64,000 nucleotides of DNA from Thioclava sp. GXIMD2076 (lineage in GTDB: Bacteria > Pseudomonadota > Alphaproteobacteria > Rhodobacterales > Rhodobacteraceae): the NCBI RefSeq assembly GCF_037949795.1, contig NZ_CP149932.1, positions 2,035,001 through 2,099,000 of the forward strand. The letters run 5' to 3'. A program made the translations under genes and the position numbers. Below, one piece after another: positions 38,522 to 46,913 of the stretch; position 1 is the stretch's first letter, and each line of letters starts with the position of its first letter. The notes beneath the pieces are model-generated. The model saw only the letters and a list, made by a program, of their open reading frames with translations. It was not told the DNA's origin and did not search any database.

Positions 38522-39454
38522 ATGAGCAAAGCATTCGTATTTCCGGGCCAGGGCGCGCAGACCATTGGTATGGGGCGGGATCTGGCCGAGGCCTATCCTG
38601 ACGCCCGGGCCGTCTTCGACGAGGTCGATGCGGCTCTGGGCGAGAACCTCTCGGCCCTGATCTGGGAGGGCGATATCGAGACCCTGACCCTGACCGCCAA
38701 TGCGCAACCCGCGCTGATGGCGACCTCGATTGCCGCTCTGCGCGCGCTCGAGGCGGAAGGCGTTGCGGTTACGGATGCCGCTTTTGTGGCAGGCCACAGC
38801 CTTGGCGAATATTCGGCCCTGTGTGCGGCGGGCAGCCTGTCGGTGGCCGATGCGGCCGTGCTCTTGCGCAAGCGTGGTGCGGCAATGCAATCGGCCGTGC
38901 CGGTGGGGCAAGGCGCGATGGCCGCCATTCTGGGGCTGGATCTGGCCGCAGTTCAGGCCGTGGCCGAGGAGGCCGCGCAAGGCGAGGTCTGTCAGGCGGC
39001 CAATGATAACGATCCGAGCCAGGTCGTGGTGTCGGGGGCGAAGGCCGCCGTGGAACGTGCCTGCGAGATCGCCAAGGTCAAGGGTGCCAAGCGCGCGCTG
39101 TTGCTGCCGGTCTCCGCACCGTTCCACTGTGCGCTGATGCAGCCTGCCGCCGATGCGATGGCCGAGGCTCTGGCAAGCGTTGCGATCCGCGCGCCCAAAG
39201 TGCCGCTGGTGGCCAATGTGCGCGCCGAGGCCGTGACCGATCCCGAATTGATCCGCGCGCTTCTTGTCGAGCAGGTGACGGGCTCTGTCCGCTGGCGCGA
39301 GAGTGTCGAGTGGATGGCCGCGCAGGGCGTGGACAGCTTCTGGGAGATCGGTGCGGGCAAGGCGCTGTCGGGGATGGTCAAACGGATCGTCAAGGGCATG
39401 GACACGCAGGCCTTCGGCACCCCTGCCGATATCGCCAAGTTGAAAGAGGCGTAA
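38522..39454 (+). CDS. fabD: Malonyl-CoA:ACP transacylase
   Basis: A 310-residue enzyme that loads malonate onto ACP for fatty acid synthesis. It opens MSKAFVFPGQGAQTIGMG. The nucleophile is Ser93 in GHSLGEYSAL, and the catalytic His is in LPVSAPFHCALMQPA. It is the first gene of the fab cluster; 134 bases with two hairpins separate it from fabG. Confidence 0.97.
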   Translation: MSKAFVFPGQGAQTIGMGRDLAEAYPDARAVFDEVDAALGENLSALIWEGDIETLTLTANAQPALMATSIAALRALEAEGVAVTDAAFVAGHSLGEYSALCAAGSLSVADAAVLLRKRGAAMQSAVPVGQGAMAAILGLDLAAVQAVAEEAAQGEVCQAANDNDPSQVVVSGAKAAVERACEIAKVKGAKRALLLPVSAPFHCALMQPAADAMAEALASVAIRAPKVPLVANVRAEAVTDPELIRALLVEQVTGSVRWRESVEWMAAQGVDSFWEIGAGKALSGMVKRIVKGMDTQAFGTPADIAKLKEA

Positions 39455-39523
39455 GGGGCGCTGCCCCTCTGGAGCCCTTCGGGGCTCCATTCACCCCGGG
39501 ATATTTAGAGACGCTGGAAGGGG
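39454..39523 (+). repeat. Intergenic palindrome + GGATATTT element, copy 2
   Basis: Directly after the fabD stop are two tandem hairpins: AGGGGC/GCCCCT (39454-39459 with 39463-39468) and GGAGCCC-TTCG-GGGCTCC (39471-39488, a UUCG tetraloop). The conserved unit 39490-39523, with CCCCG, GGATATTT and TGGAAGGGG, follows. There is no T-run, so read-through to fabG is likely. Confidence 0.75.
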
Positions 39524-39588
39524 CCGTGGAGCCGCTTTCGCACTGTAACACGACCCGCTTGCGCGGGCATCGAGAGGAAGGAAGAGGC

Positions 39589-40326
39589 ATGTTCGATCTG
39601 ACGGGCAAGTCGGCGCTGGTGACCGGCGCATCGGGTGGCATCGGTGGCGAGATCGCCCGCGCGCTGCATAAGGCGGGCGCGAAAGTCGCGCTGTCTGGCA
39701 CACGCGAGGCGCCGCTGAAAGAGCTGGCCGAGGAGCTGGGCGAGGGCGCGTTTGTCTGCCCTGCGAATCTGGGTGATGCGGCCTCTGTCGAGGCGCTGCC
39801 GAAGGCGGCGGTCGAGGCGATGGGCTCGCTCGATATTCTGGTCAATAACGCGGGCATCACCCGTGACAATCTCTTCATGCGCATGTCGGATGACGAGTGG
39901 AATTCGGTTCTGGACGTGAACCTGACCTCGGCCATGCGCCTGATGCGCGGTTCCATGCGGGGGATGATGAAGGCACGCTGGGGCCGGATCATCAACATCA
40001 CCTCCATCGTGGGGGCCACCGGCAATCCGGGGCAGGTGAATTATGCGGCGGCCAAGGCGGGGCTTGTGGGCGCGTCGAAATCGCTGGCCTACGAGGTTGC
40101 CTCGCGCGGGATCACCGTGAACTGTGTGGCACCGGGCTTCATCCAGACCGCGATGACCGACAAACTCAATGACGAGCAGAAGGCCAAGATCCTCGCACAG
40201 ATTCCCGCAGCCCGTATGGGCAGCCCCGAGGAAATCGCGGCAGCCGTGCTGTATCTGGCGGCACCGGAGGCCGGTTACGTCACGGGCGCTACGCTGCATG
40301 TCAACGGTGGCATGGCCATGATCTGA
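39589..40326 (+). CDS. fabG: 3-oxoacyl-ACP reductase
   Basis: A 245-residue SDR enzyme that reduces 3-ketoacyl-ACP with NADPH. ATG 39589 follows GGAAGAGG. The nucleotide motif TGASGGIGG (12-20), the NNAG motif (86-89) and the catalytic Ser139, Tyr152 and Lys156 are all present. It lies between fabD and acpP. Confidence 0.97.
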   Translation: MFDLTGKSALVTGASGGIGGEIARALHKAGAKVALSGTREAPLKELAEELGEGAFVCPANLGDAASVEALPKAAVEAMGSLDILVNNAGITRDNLFMRMSDDEWNSVLDVNLTSAMRLMRGSMRGMMKARWGRIINITSIVGATGNPGQVNYAAAKAGLVGASKSLAYEVASRGITVNCVAPGFIQTAMTDKLNDEQKAKILAQIPAARMGSPEEIAAAVLYLAAPEAGYVTGATLHVNGGMAMI

Positions 40327-40397
40327 CCGGTTTGCCCCTTGTTTTGTTGAACTCGGGGCGAATTTCCGGCCGATTTTGGGCGGGTGCGTTTAACCGC

Positions 40398-40426
40398 TTG
40401 CCATAGGCTTTCACACTGGCTATTCA
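40398..40426 (+). promoter_or_regulatory. Predicted acpP promoter
   Basis: TTGCCA (40398-40403) and TATTCA (40421-40426) are 17 bases apart in the 227-base fabG-acpP gap, leaving a 120-base leader. It would explain separate high expression of acpP. Confidence 0.45.
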
Positions 40427-40553
40427 GCGTGCAGTCGGGTCGGTGGCAGGAATGCGATCGGCCGCTTCGTTTGGTCATGAGGCGGACGGAGTCTTGAAGC
40501 CGCTCTTTTGAGCAATTCAGATGGGCGCAGCCCACGAAACTGGAGAAACAGTT

Positions 40554-40787
40554 ATGAGCGATATCGCAGATCGCGTTAAGAAAATCGTCGTTGAGCACCT
40601 GGGTGTCGAAGAAGACAAGGTCACCGAGAATGCTTCCTTCATCGACGATCTGGGCGCAGACTCGCTTGACACCGTCGAGCTCGTGATGGCTTTCGAAGAA
40701 GAGTTCGGCATCGAGATCCCCGATGACGCAGCCGAAACCATCCAGACCTTCGGCGACGCGGTCAAATTCATCACCGAAGCCTCCTAA
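40554..40787 (+). CDS. acpP: Acyl carrier protein
   Basis: A 77-residue acidic carrier. Ser37 in [12 protein letters not shown] receives the 4'-phosphopantetheine arm. ATG 40554 follows GGAGAAA, and the 11 in-frame codons upstream are not part of the protein. A strong terminator follows, so it is probably a single-gene unit as well as part of the fab cluster. Confidence 0.98.
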   Translation: MSDIADRVKKIVVEHLGVEEDKVTENASFIDDLGADSLDTVELVMAFEEEFGIEIPDDAAETIQTFGDAVKFITEAS

Positions 40788-40810
40788 TCCTTCGGCGATA
40801 GCTTATATAG

Positions 40811-40848
40811 ACGGCGCTCTTTGCAAGAAGGGCGCCGTTTTTATTTTT
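40811..40848 (+). terminator. Rho-independent terminator after acpP
   Basis: Stem ACGGCGC/GCGCCGT (40811-40817 with 40832-40838), extended by inner pairs, is followed by TTTTTATTTTT. Confidence 0.88.
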
Positions 40849-41008
40849 GCATCTATGTTCTGCTTGCGGCAGGCGGAAGATTGCCGTAGCGGAAATCTGG
40901 AAGCTTGCGAGAATCTGCCAGAACCAATTAGAGATTGTGATGGGTCGCGGGGGCTTTCCCCCGCAGACAGAAGCTTTTGTGATTATGTATTAGACCGATC
41001 CCGCTTGT

Positions 41009-42472
41009 ATGTTTAAGGCCAATTTGGAAGTTGGGATCACTAGTGGAGTCGGGACCAAGGCAATGACGACTATCCGAGCGGCACATTGGATCAGACGGGG
41101 GGCGGCTGTCATCGCGGCGCTCGTGTCTGTTGTGGTGCTCGTGGCCGAGATCATGCCGATGCCGGTCATTCCGTCCGTTATGATGGCGCCGCTGACGCCG
41201 CGCGCATTTTTCTCCATCATCGGTCTTCTGATCTCGCTGATGACGTTCCTGCCGCGGAATGCTGCAGGACGCCGGATCCAGACCGGGATCGGTGGGGCGG
41301 TCATTCTTGCGGTCTGCGCAACGGTTGCACTCAGCCTCAGGGATATGGCGGTTAGCTTCGAGACGGTGGGCTGGGTGCCGTTGCAGTTATTCCTGAGCGG
41401 CGAGATCCTGTTTGTCCTGCTTGCGGCCTCGCTGGTGTTACAGGCGATGCGCTATTACATCTCGGGACAGTTGTTGGTGCTGGTTGGGATCGCCTTCCTG
41501 CTGAGCGCGGTTTCCGGCAATCTCGACCGCTCGGAGGCGTTTCTCGGTCTGGCCGATCCGCAATTCCTGTTGGCGGGACTGATGCTGACGCTGTCGGTGC
41601 TGCTCTATCAACCCCATCGCGGGGCGGTGCGGATCTTTCTGGCATCCCATCGCGCCAGCGGTGTGGCGCGGCTGCAGCTCTGTCTCGGGGTCGCGGGGCC
41701 TGCACTTGTGGGAATGCTGACGGTCGGGGCGGTGAATGTGCCGGTGGTGCAGATCTATGGCGGGCTGATCGTCTCCAATATGATTGCGTTCAATATGGTC
41801 GTGATCGTGCTGAACGCGGTCTATTCCGAGCGCAGCGATATTAGCCGTCGCCGTGTCGAGCGCAGCCTTGCGCGTCAGGCGTTGCGCGACAGCCTGACGG
41901 GGCTTTTCAACCGTGTGATGTTGCGCCGCCGGTTCGAGCGGGCGGTGCAGCGCGCCCAAACGGATCACGAATTCTTCTGCATGCTGATTTTCGATCTAGA
42001 TTACTTCAAAAAGATCAATGATATGGGCGGGCATGAGATCGGCGACCAGGCTTTGGTGCGGGTGGCGCATGTGATCTCGGACTGTCTGGAGCGCGAGGAT
42101 ACCGCCGCGCGGCTGGGGGGCGAGGAATTTGCGGTCATCTTGCGCAATACCGATCTGGTGCAGGCCGAGTTGCGCGCCGAGCAGTTCCGGCAGGCGATTG
42201 CGGCCCTTCAGGTGCGCATGCGCAACGGGCGCTGGCAGTATCTGACGACCTCCATCGGCGTCGCGCAATGGATGGCGGACGAGAGTTTCGACCAGTGCTA
42301 TGCCCGTGCCGATGCCGCGCTGTATCAGGCCAAGGCGCAGGGGCGTAACCGTGTGGGGATCGCACCGATCAGCTATGACCCGCTCGATACGATGGAGGTC
42401 ACTGATGTGCCGGCCTCTGATGCCGAGCGTAATGTGGCGATGTTGCAGCTGGCTCGTGCAACTTTTAAGTGA
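41009..42472 (+). CDS. Membrane diguanylate cyclase (7TM-like sensor + GGDEF)
   Basis: A 487-residue protein with about seven N-terminal membrane segments (residues 25-275), a short Arg-rich linker (SDISRRRVERSLARQ) and a GGDEF domain beginning DSLTGLFNRVMLRRRFE. The substrate and metal site FDLDYFKKIND and the active-site GGEEF (residues 370-374) are intact, so c-di-GMP synthesis is expected. The inhibitory I-site RxxD is replaced by ExxD (EREDTAARLGGEEF), suggesting no product inhibition. The start is uncertain: 41063 (AAGG upstream) is an alternative. It lies between acpP and a second GGDEF gene. Confidence 0.9.
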   Translation: MFKANLEVGITSGVGTKAMTTIRAAHWIRRGAAVIAALVSVVVLVAEIMPMPVIPSVMMAPLTPRAFFSIIGLLISLMTFLPRNAAGRRIQTGIGGAVILAVCATVALSLRDMAVSFETVGWVPLQLFLSGEILFVLLAASLVLQAMRYYISGQLLVLVGIAFLLSAVSGNLDRSEAFLGLADPQFLLAGLMLTLSVLLYQPHRGAVRIFLASHRASGVARLQLCLGVAGPALVGMLTVGAVNVPVVQIYGGLIVSNMIAFNMVVIVLNAVYSERSDISRRRVERSLARQALRDSLTGLFNRVMLRRRFERAVQRAQTDHEFFCMLIFDLDYFKKINDMGGHEIGDQALVRVAHVISDCLEREDTAARLGGEEFAVILRNTDLVQAELRAEQFRQAIAALQVRMRNGRWQYLTTSIGVAQWMADESFDQCYARADAALYQAKAQGRNRVGIAPISYDPLDTMEVTDVPASDAERNVAMLQLARATFK

Positions 42473-42487
42473 ATTTCCGATCTGCGT

Positions 42488-42502
42488 TTAACGTAGCGTT
42501 AG
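42488..42502. promoter_or_regulatory. CtrA-like site TTAA-N7-TTAG
   Basis: Half-sites at 42488-42491 and 42499-42502 with the exact 7-base spacing and one mismatch from consensus, 60 bases before the start of the second GGDEF gene. Confidence 0.3.
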
Positions 42503-42562
42503 ACTAAACAGGCTTTCCTTCTGGGTGCCGCGGCGGAGCTGCGATATGTCATGGAGGGGATC

Positions 42563-44098
42563 ATGCTTTCTGACGAGCAGACACGCGCGTCGAGCCGTTC
42601 GATCAATTCGGAGCGGACCTCCATGGCGGACTGGTTTTTCGTGGTCTCGATCTTTCCGGCATTGGCGGTGTTGCTGCTGGCGATGGTCCCCCTCTTCGGG
42701 CATTGGCTCCCGCAATCGGGCATTTTCTCCGCTATTCCGTTGGTCAAAGGCACGCATCCCATGACTTCGATCATGGCGATTCTCCTGTCGGTCTCGCTGT
42801 TGCTGCCATTGGAGGGGCGCTGGACGGGTCATGTTGCCCGTTTGCTGGCAGGGCTCTGCCTTCTGCTGGCGGCGGGGCGGTTTGTGCCACAGTTGTCGTC
42901 GGTCTACGAACTATCCCAGCATAATGTGAAAACCGGCTATAACTCGGCTATGGTCTTCTTGATCCTGTCGCTTGCGCGGATCGGGCTCGAGGGGGAGCGC
43001 CCCAGCCTCGGTCAATTCGCGACCTTTACCGCGCCGGTGATCTTGTTTCCTGCCCTAATCGGCTATATTTTCGGCGATGACGGGCTGTATGGCTATATGT
43101 CGCTTGCCACGGCATTGATGGCGGGCGGGCTTATTCTGGGGCTTTTGTGCCGCCGCGCGACAACGGGACTCGTGGCCTCGTTATTTCTGATGGATATGTT
43201 CCGCGTCGATCTGGCGCTTGGCGTGATCGCACCGGTCTTCGTGGGGCTCGGGCTGGTATATTTCATGGGATATGGCCCCTATCGGCAGATTGTTGCGGTG
43301 GTCATCGCGCATACGGTGGCGTTGAATGTGCTGATCCAGATCGTGGGAATGCACCGGTCTTCCGCGATCGAGCGGCGCAGACGCGAGCTGGAGGAGCAGA
43401 GGCTCTGGGATATCGTGACCGACGAGGTCACGGGGCTCTACAATCGTGGCGCCTTGCGCCAGAGATTTTCGGAAATGGCCGATGAGGCGCGCGAGACCCG
43501 TGCCGCGCTCAGTATCGTGGTGCTCGATCTTGACGGGTTCGACCGTGTGAATGCCCTGTCGGGATTCGAACATGGCGACAAGGTCTTGCGCGATGTGGCG
43601 CAGGCGATACTGCCTTTGATGCGCGATGACGATTTTATCGGGCGGGCGCATGCTGACGAATTCCTGATTTTCTTGCCGGGGTTACGGGCAGCCGAGGTTG
43701 CCGTGATTGCCCGACGGCTATGCAAGGCGGTCCGGATGTTGGGACACCAGACGGAAGACGGTCCGTTGACTGCCTCGGCGGGGGTTGCGCGCTGGCATTT
43801 TTCAGAGACCTCCAAACAGCTCTATGAACGTGCACTCGCCGCGTTGGAGGTCGCCCGTATCCGTGGGGGCGATCAGGCATGCGTTGCCCCGGGTCCTGAC
43901 GGGACAAATGCCGTCTGGCGCACCGTGGAGGACGCACCGGTTGCGGGATGGACGCCGGTGACCCCAAGCCCGGGAAGCGGAGCGGAAGATGGCGCGCCAA
44001 TGCCCGAGCAGGGCAAGAGCACGCTCGACCAGTGGCAGCTGCCCGAGTTCTCCGATCTTTCACAGGTCCGTCTGGCCAGTGCGAAGCCTGGCGAGTAG
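42563..44098 (+). CDS. Membrane protein with degenerate GGDEF domain
   Basis: A 511-residue protein. ATG 42563 is set by GGAGGGG just upstream (42553-42559), rather than 42551. About seven membrane segments (residues 20-265) precede a coiled linker (SSAIERRRRELEEQRLWD) and a GGDEF-like domain (DEVTGLYNRGALRQRFSE, VVLDLDGFDRVNAL). The active-site loop reads HADEF (residues 363-367) instead of GGDEF, so cyclase activity is doubtful. A Pro/Gly-rich tail of about 70 residues follows. The same architecture as the upstream gene suggests duplication and divergence, perhaps into a regulatory partner. Confidence 0.87.
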   Translation: MLSDEQTRASSRSINSERTSMADWFFVVSIFPALAVLLLAMVPLFGHWLPQSGIFSAIPLVKGTHPMTSIMAILLSVSLLLPLEGRWTGHVARLLAGLCLLLAAGRFVPQLSSVYELSQHNVKTGYNSAMVFLILSLARIGLEGERPSLGQFATFTAPVILFPALIGYIFGDDGLYGYMSLATALMAGGLILGLLCRRATTGLVASLFLMDMFRVDLALGVIAPVFVGLGLVYFMGYGPYRQIVAVVIAHTVALNVLIQIVGMHRSSAIERRRRELEEQRLWDIVTDEVTGLYNRGALRQRFSEMADEARETRAALSIVVLDLDGFDRVNALSGFEHGDKVLRDVAQAILPLMRDDDFIGRAHADEFLIFLPGLRAAEVAVIARRLCKAVRMLGHQTEDGPLTASAGVARWHFSETSKQLYERALAALEVARIRGGDQACVAPGPDGTNAVWRTVEDAPVAGWTPVTPSPGSGAEDGAPMPEQGKSTLDQWQLPEFSDLSQVRLASAKPGE

Positions 44099-44252
44099 GC
44101 TGCATTCCAGCGACGCTCTGCGCGTGATCTGGCGTAAAACTGCCGTCTTTGCGTCGGGAAAGCCTGTATTTGGCTGTTGCTTTGAATTGCGCGCGAGGGA
44201 ATGCGCGTGTATGTGATGCCCGAAGGTTAATTAGCCACAAGAGGTATGGCAT

Positions 44253-45512
44253 ATGCGTCGGGTCGTCGTCACAGGTCTTGGAATGGTTTCTCCGCTGGCT
44301 TGCGGTGTCGAGGAAACTTGGTCGCGTTTGCTGGAGGGCCAATCGGGCGCCGGCCCGATTACGCGCTTTGATGCCTCGGACGTCGTAACGAAATATGCCT
44401 GCGAGATCCCGCGCGGTGATGGCACCAACGGCACGTTCAACCCCGATGACTGGATGGCGCCGAAAGAGGCCCGCAAGGTCGACGAGTTCATCCTTTACGG
44501 GATGGCAGCGGCTGATCAGGCGGTCAAGGATTCCGGCTGGGCGCCCGAGACAGACGAGGAGCGCGAGCGCACCGGTGTAATGATCGGCGCAGGTATCGGC
44601 GGTCTGAAGGCGATTGCCGATACGGCCATCCTGATCAAGGAGCGCGGCCCCAAGCGTGTCTCGCCCTTCTTCATTCCCTCGGCGCTGATCAACCTCGTCT
44701 CCGGTCAGGTCTCGATCAAGCACGGTTTCAAGGGGCCGAACCACGCGGTCGTGACCGCCTGCTCGACCGGTGCACATGCCATCGGCGATGCCGCACGTCT
44801 GATCCAGTGGGGCGATGCGGATGTGATGGTGGCCGGTGGTGCCGAAAGCCCGATCTGCGAGATCGGGATCGCGGGCTTCAACGCCTGCAAGGCGCTCTCG
44901 ACCAAGGCCGAGGATCCGACCAAGGCCTCGCGCCCCTATGATGCCGATCGCGACGGGTTCGTGATGGGCGAGGGGGCCGGTGTCGTGGTTCTGGAAGAAT
45001 ACGAACATGCCAAGGCGCGCGGTGCGAAGATCTATGCCGAAGTGATCGGCTATGGTCTGTCGGGCGATGCCTACCACATCACCGCGCCCTCCGAGGATGG
45101 CGATGGTGGCTTCCGTTCGATGAGCATGGCGCTGAAACGCGCAGGTATCGAGGCTTCAGAGATCGATTATATCAACGCGCATGGAACTTCGACCATGGCC
45201 GATACGATCGAGCTGAAAGCGGTGGAGCGTCTGATGGGCGATGCGGCTTCTAAAGCCACCATGTCCTCGACCAAATCCTCGATCGGTCACCTTCTTGGCG
45301 CGGCCGGTTCGGTGGAAGCGATCTTCTGTATCCTCGCGATCCGCGACCAGATCGCGCCGCCGACGTTGAACCTCGATAATCCGGCGGTCGAGACACCGCT
45401 CGATCTCGCGCCCAACGCGCCGGTCAAGCGCGAGATCAACGTGGCGCTGTCCAATAGCTTCGGCTTCGGCGGCACAAATGCCAGCCTCGTGCTGCGCAGG
45501 GTGGTGGACTGA
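44253..45512 (+). CDS. fabF: 3-oxoacyl-ACP synthase II
   Basis: A 419-residue condensing enzyme for fatty acid elongation. It opens MRRVVVTGLGMVSPLACG. The nucleophile is Cys170 (VVTACSTGAHAIG), and the two catalytic histidines are in INAHGTSTMADTIE and SSIGHLLGAAG. Its stop overlaps the mltG start (TGATG). The usual neighbour acpP is 3.5 kb upstream, beyond the two GGDEF genes. Confidence 0.97.
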   Translation: MRRVVVTGLGMVSPLACGVEETWSRLLEGQSGAGPITRFDASDVVTKYACEIPRGDGTNGTFNPDDWMAPKEARKVDEFILYGMAAADQAVKDSGWAPETDEERERTGVMIGAGIGGLKAIADTAILIKERGPKRVSPFFIPSALINLVSGQVSIKHGFKGPNHAVVTACSTGAHAIGDAARLIQWGDADVMVAGGAESPICEIGIAGFNACKALSTKAEDPTKASRPYDADRDGFVMGEGAGVVVLEEYEHAKARGAKIYAEVIGYGLSGDAYHITAPSEDGDGGFRSMSMALKRAGIEASEIDYINAHGTSTMADTIELKAVERLMGDAASKATMSSTKSSIGHLLGAAGSVEAIFCILAIRDQIAPPTLNLDNPAVETPLDLAPNAPVKREINVALSNSFGFGGTNASLVLRRVVD

Positions 45513-46681
45513 TGTGGCGTAACATCACGTCCAATTTCCTGACTGCCATGATCGTCATCCTCGTGCTTGTCGCGGGGATGGTGGCATGGGCCAAGCGGGA
45601 ATATACGGTGACCGGTCCGCTGACACAGGCGATGTGTCTGCGGGTCGATCAGGGCGACAGCTTCGTCAAGGTCTCGGCCGATCTGAAGTCAAAGGGCGCG
45701 ATCTCCTCCGGCTATATCTTCCGGACCGGCGCGGATTATACAGAAAAGGGCGGCAAGCTGAAATTCGGTTCCTATCTGATCGAGCCGGGCGCGACGATGG
45801 AACAGATTGTGGACCAGATCACCCGTGGTGGTCCGTCGACCTGCGGCTCTGAACTGGTTTACCGTGTGGGCGTGAATGCACAAACGCTGGCGCTGCGCGA
45901 GCTGGATCCGGCGACCGGCATGTATGAGGAACTGGCCAAATACGATCCCGTGGCCGATCCCGAGCCCGACGGGTTCAAGGAGCTGGTCGAAGAGAAGAAC
46001 ATCACCAACCACCGGGTAATCCTCGCCGAAGGCGCTACCAGCTGGCATATCGTGCAGGCACTGAAATCCTATGATTTCCTGTCGGGCGATGTGAAGGATA
46101 TCCCGGCCGAAGGCAGCCTTGCACCGCAGAGCTATGTGGTGAGCAAGGGCGAGACCCGGGAGACGCTGATCGGCCAGATGCAGGATGCGCAAACGGCGAT
46201 CCTCAACGAGGCATGGGCCAACCGTGCCGAGGGACTTCCCTATAAAACGCCGGAAGAGGCGCTGACCATGGCCTCCATCGTCGAGAAGGAGACCGGTGTG
46301 GCTTCCGAGCGTCCGGAAGTTGCAAGTGTCTTCGTCAACCGGCTGGAAAAAGGCATGCGCCTGCAGACGGACCCGACGGTGATCTACGGGGTGACCGATG
46401 GCAAGGGCTCGCTGGGCCGTGGGCTTCGTCAGTCCGAGCTGCGTGCGAACAATCCCTACAACACCTATGTCATCGAAGGGCTGCCGCCGACACCGATCGC
46501 AAATCCGGGTAAGGCTGCCATCGAGGCCGCGCTGAACCCTGATTCCACCGATTACCTCTATTTCGTGGCCGATGGCTCCGGTGGGCATGCATTTGCAACC
46601 ACTCTGGAAGAGCATAACGCCAATGTTGCCAAGTGGCGCGAGATCGAGGCGCAACAGGCGAAGGATGCGGGCGGTAACTAA
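45512..46681 (+). CDS. mltG: Endolytic murein transglycosylase
   Basis: A 389-residue YceG-family enzyme that cleaves nascent glycan strands. One N-terminal membrane segment (about 5-28) anchors it. A LysM-like region (SFVKVSADLKSKGAISSGYI) is followed by the catalytic domain with Glu in MASIVEKETGVASERPEVAS, FVNRLEKGMRLQTDPTVIYG and NPYNTYVIEGLPPTPIANPG. It is translationally coupled to fabF and ends the fab cluster; a terminator follows. Confidence 0.95.
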   Translation: MWRNITSNFLTAMIVILVLVAGMVAWAKREYTVTGPLTQAMCLRVDQGDSFVKVSADLKSKGAISSGYIFRTGADYTEKGGKLKFGSYLIEPGATMEQIVDQITRGGPSTCGSELVYRVGVNAQTLALRELDPATGMYEELAKYDPVADPEPDGFKELVEEKNITNHRVILAEGATSWHIVQALKSYDFLSGDVKDIPAEGSLAPQSYVVSKGETRETLIGQMQDAQTAILNEAWANRAEGLPYKTPEEALTMASIVEKETGVASERPEVASVFVNRLEKGMRLQTDPTVIYGVTDGKGSLGRGLRQSELRANNPYNTYVIEGLPPTPIANPGKAAIEAALNPDSTDYLYFVADGSGGHAFATTLEEHNANVAKWREIEAQQAKDAGGN

Positions 46682-46702
46682 ATCCACCCAAGAGAAATTG
46701 AG

Positions 46703-46731
46703 AAAACCGGGCCTTGTGCCCGGTTTTTCTT
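46703..46731 (+). terminator. Rho-independent terminator after mltG
   Basis: A 10-bp stem AAAACCGGGC/GCCCGGTTTT (46703-46712 with 46718-46727), 5-base loop, followed by TTCTTT. It separates the fab/mltG unit from the GTA region. Confidence 0.88.
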
Positions 46732-46775
46732 TGCGCAACGTGCGTAGGGTTCGTGCAACCTGAGCGCGATTTCCT

Positions 46776-46866
46776 TTGACAGTCAGGGCGTTGCATGGCA
46801 TCACTTATGGCATGCTAGGAGAAGTGGGCAAGACGCCGCGGGATGACCCGTTTGGCGTCTTTTTCA
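46776..46866 (+). ncRNA. Short promoter-terminator unit (leader attenuator or small RNA) before the GTA operon
   Basis: A perfect -35 TTGACA (46776-46781) has no good -10 at 17 bases; an alternative pair is TTGCAT/GCTAGG (46791-46796, 46814-46819). Downstream is a strong terminator-like hairpin: AAGACGCC/GGCGTCTT (46830-46837 with 46854-46861), with an inner CGGG/CCCG, then TTTCATTTT. It lies 44-80 bases before ORFg1 and after mltG's own terminator. It is either an attenuator in the GTA leader or a separate small RNA. No protein frame fits. Confidence 0.4.
46830..46864 (+). terminator. Terminator-like hairpin in the GTA leader
   Basis: An 8-bp outer stem plus 4-bp inner stem, ending in a T-run (46858-46864 includes TCTTTTT). 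It is as strong as the mltG terminator 120 bases upstream and precedes ORFg1 by 45 bases. Confidence 0.7.
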
Positions 46867-46889
46867 TTTTGCTCGTGCGGAGTCACCAC

Positions 46890-46913
46890 ATGAGAGGCGG
46901 ATTACAGGAATGA
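46890..46913 (+). CDS. Seven-codon micro-ORF overlapping the ORFg1 start
   Basis: ATG 46890 has GGAG at 46879-46882, seven bases upstream, and encodes MRGGLQE before TGA at 46911-46913. The TGA overlaps the ORFg1 ATG (ATGA). ORFg1's own Shine-Dalgarno is poorer (AGGCGG nine bases upstream), so translation may be coupled. Too short for any homology argument. Confidence 0.3.
   Translation: MRGGLQE

Noticed and set aside
46799..46804. -10 element 17 bases after TTGACA upstream of the GTA
   Set aside because: The hexamer CATCAC does not resemble a -10; the promoter is therefore only suggested, not called.
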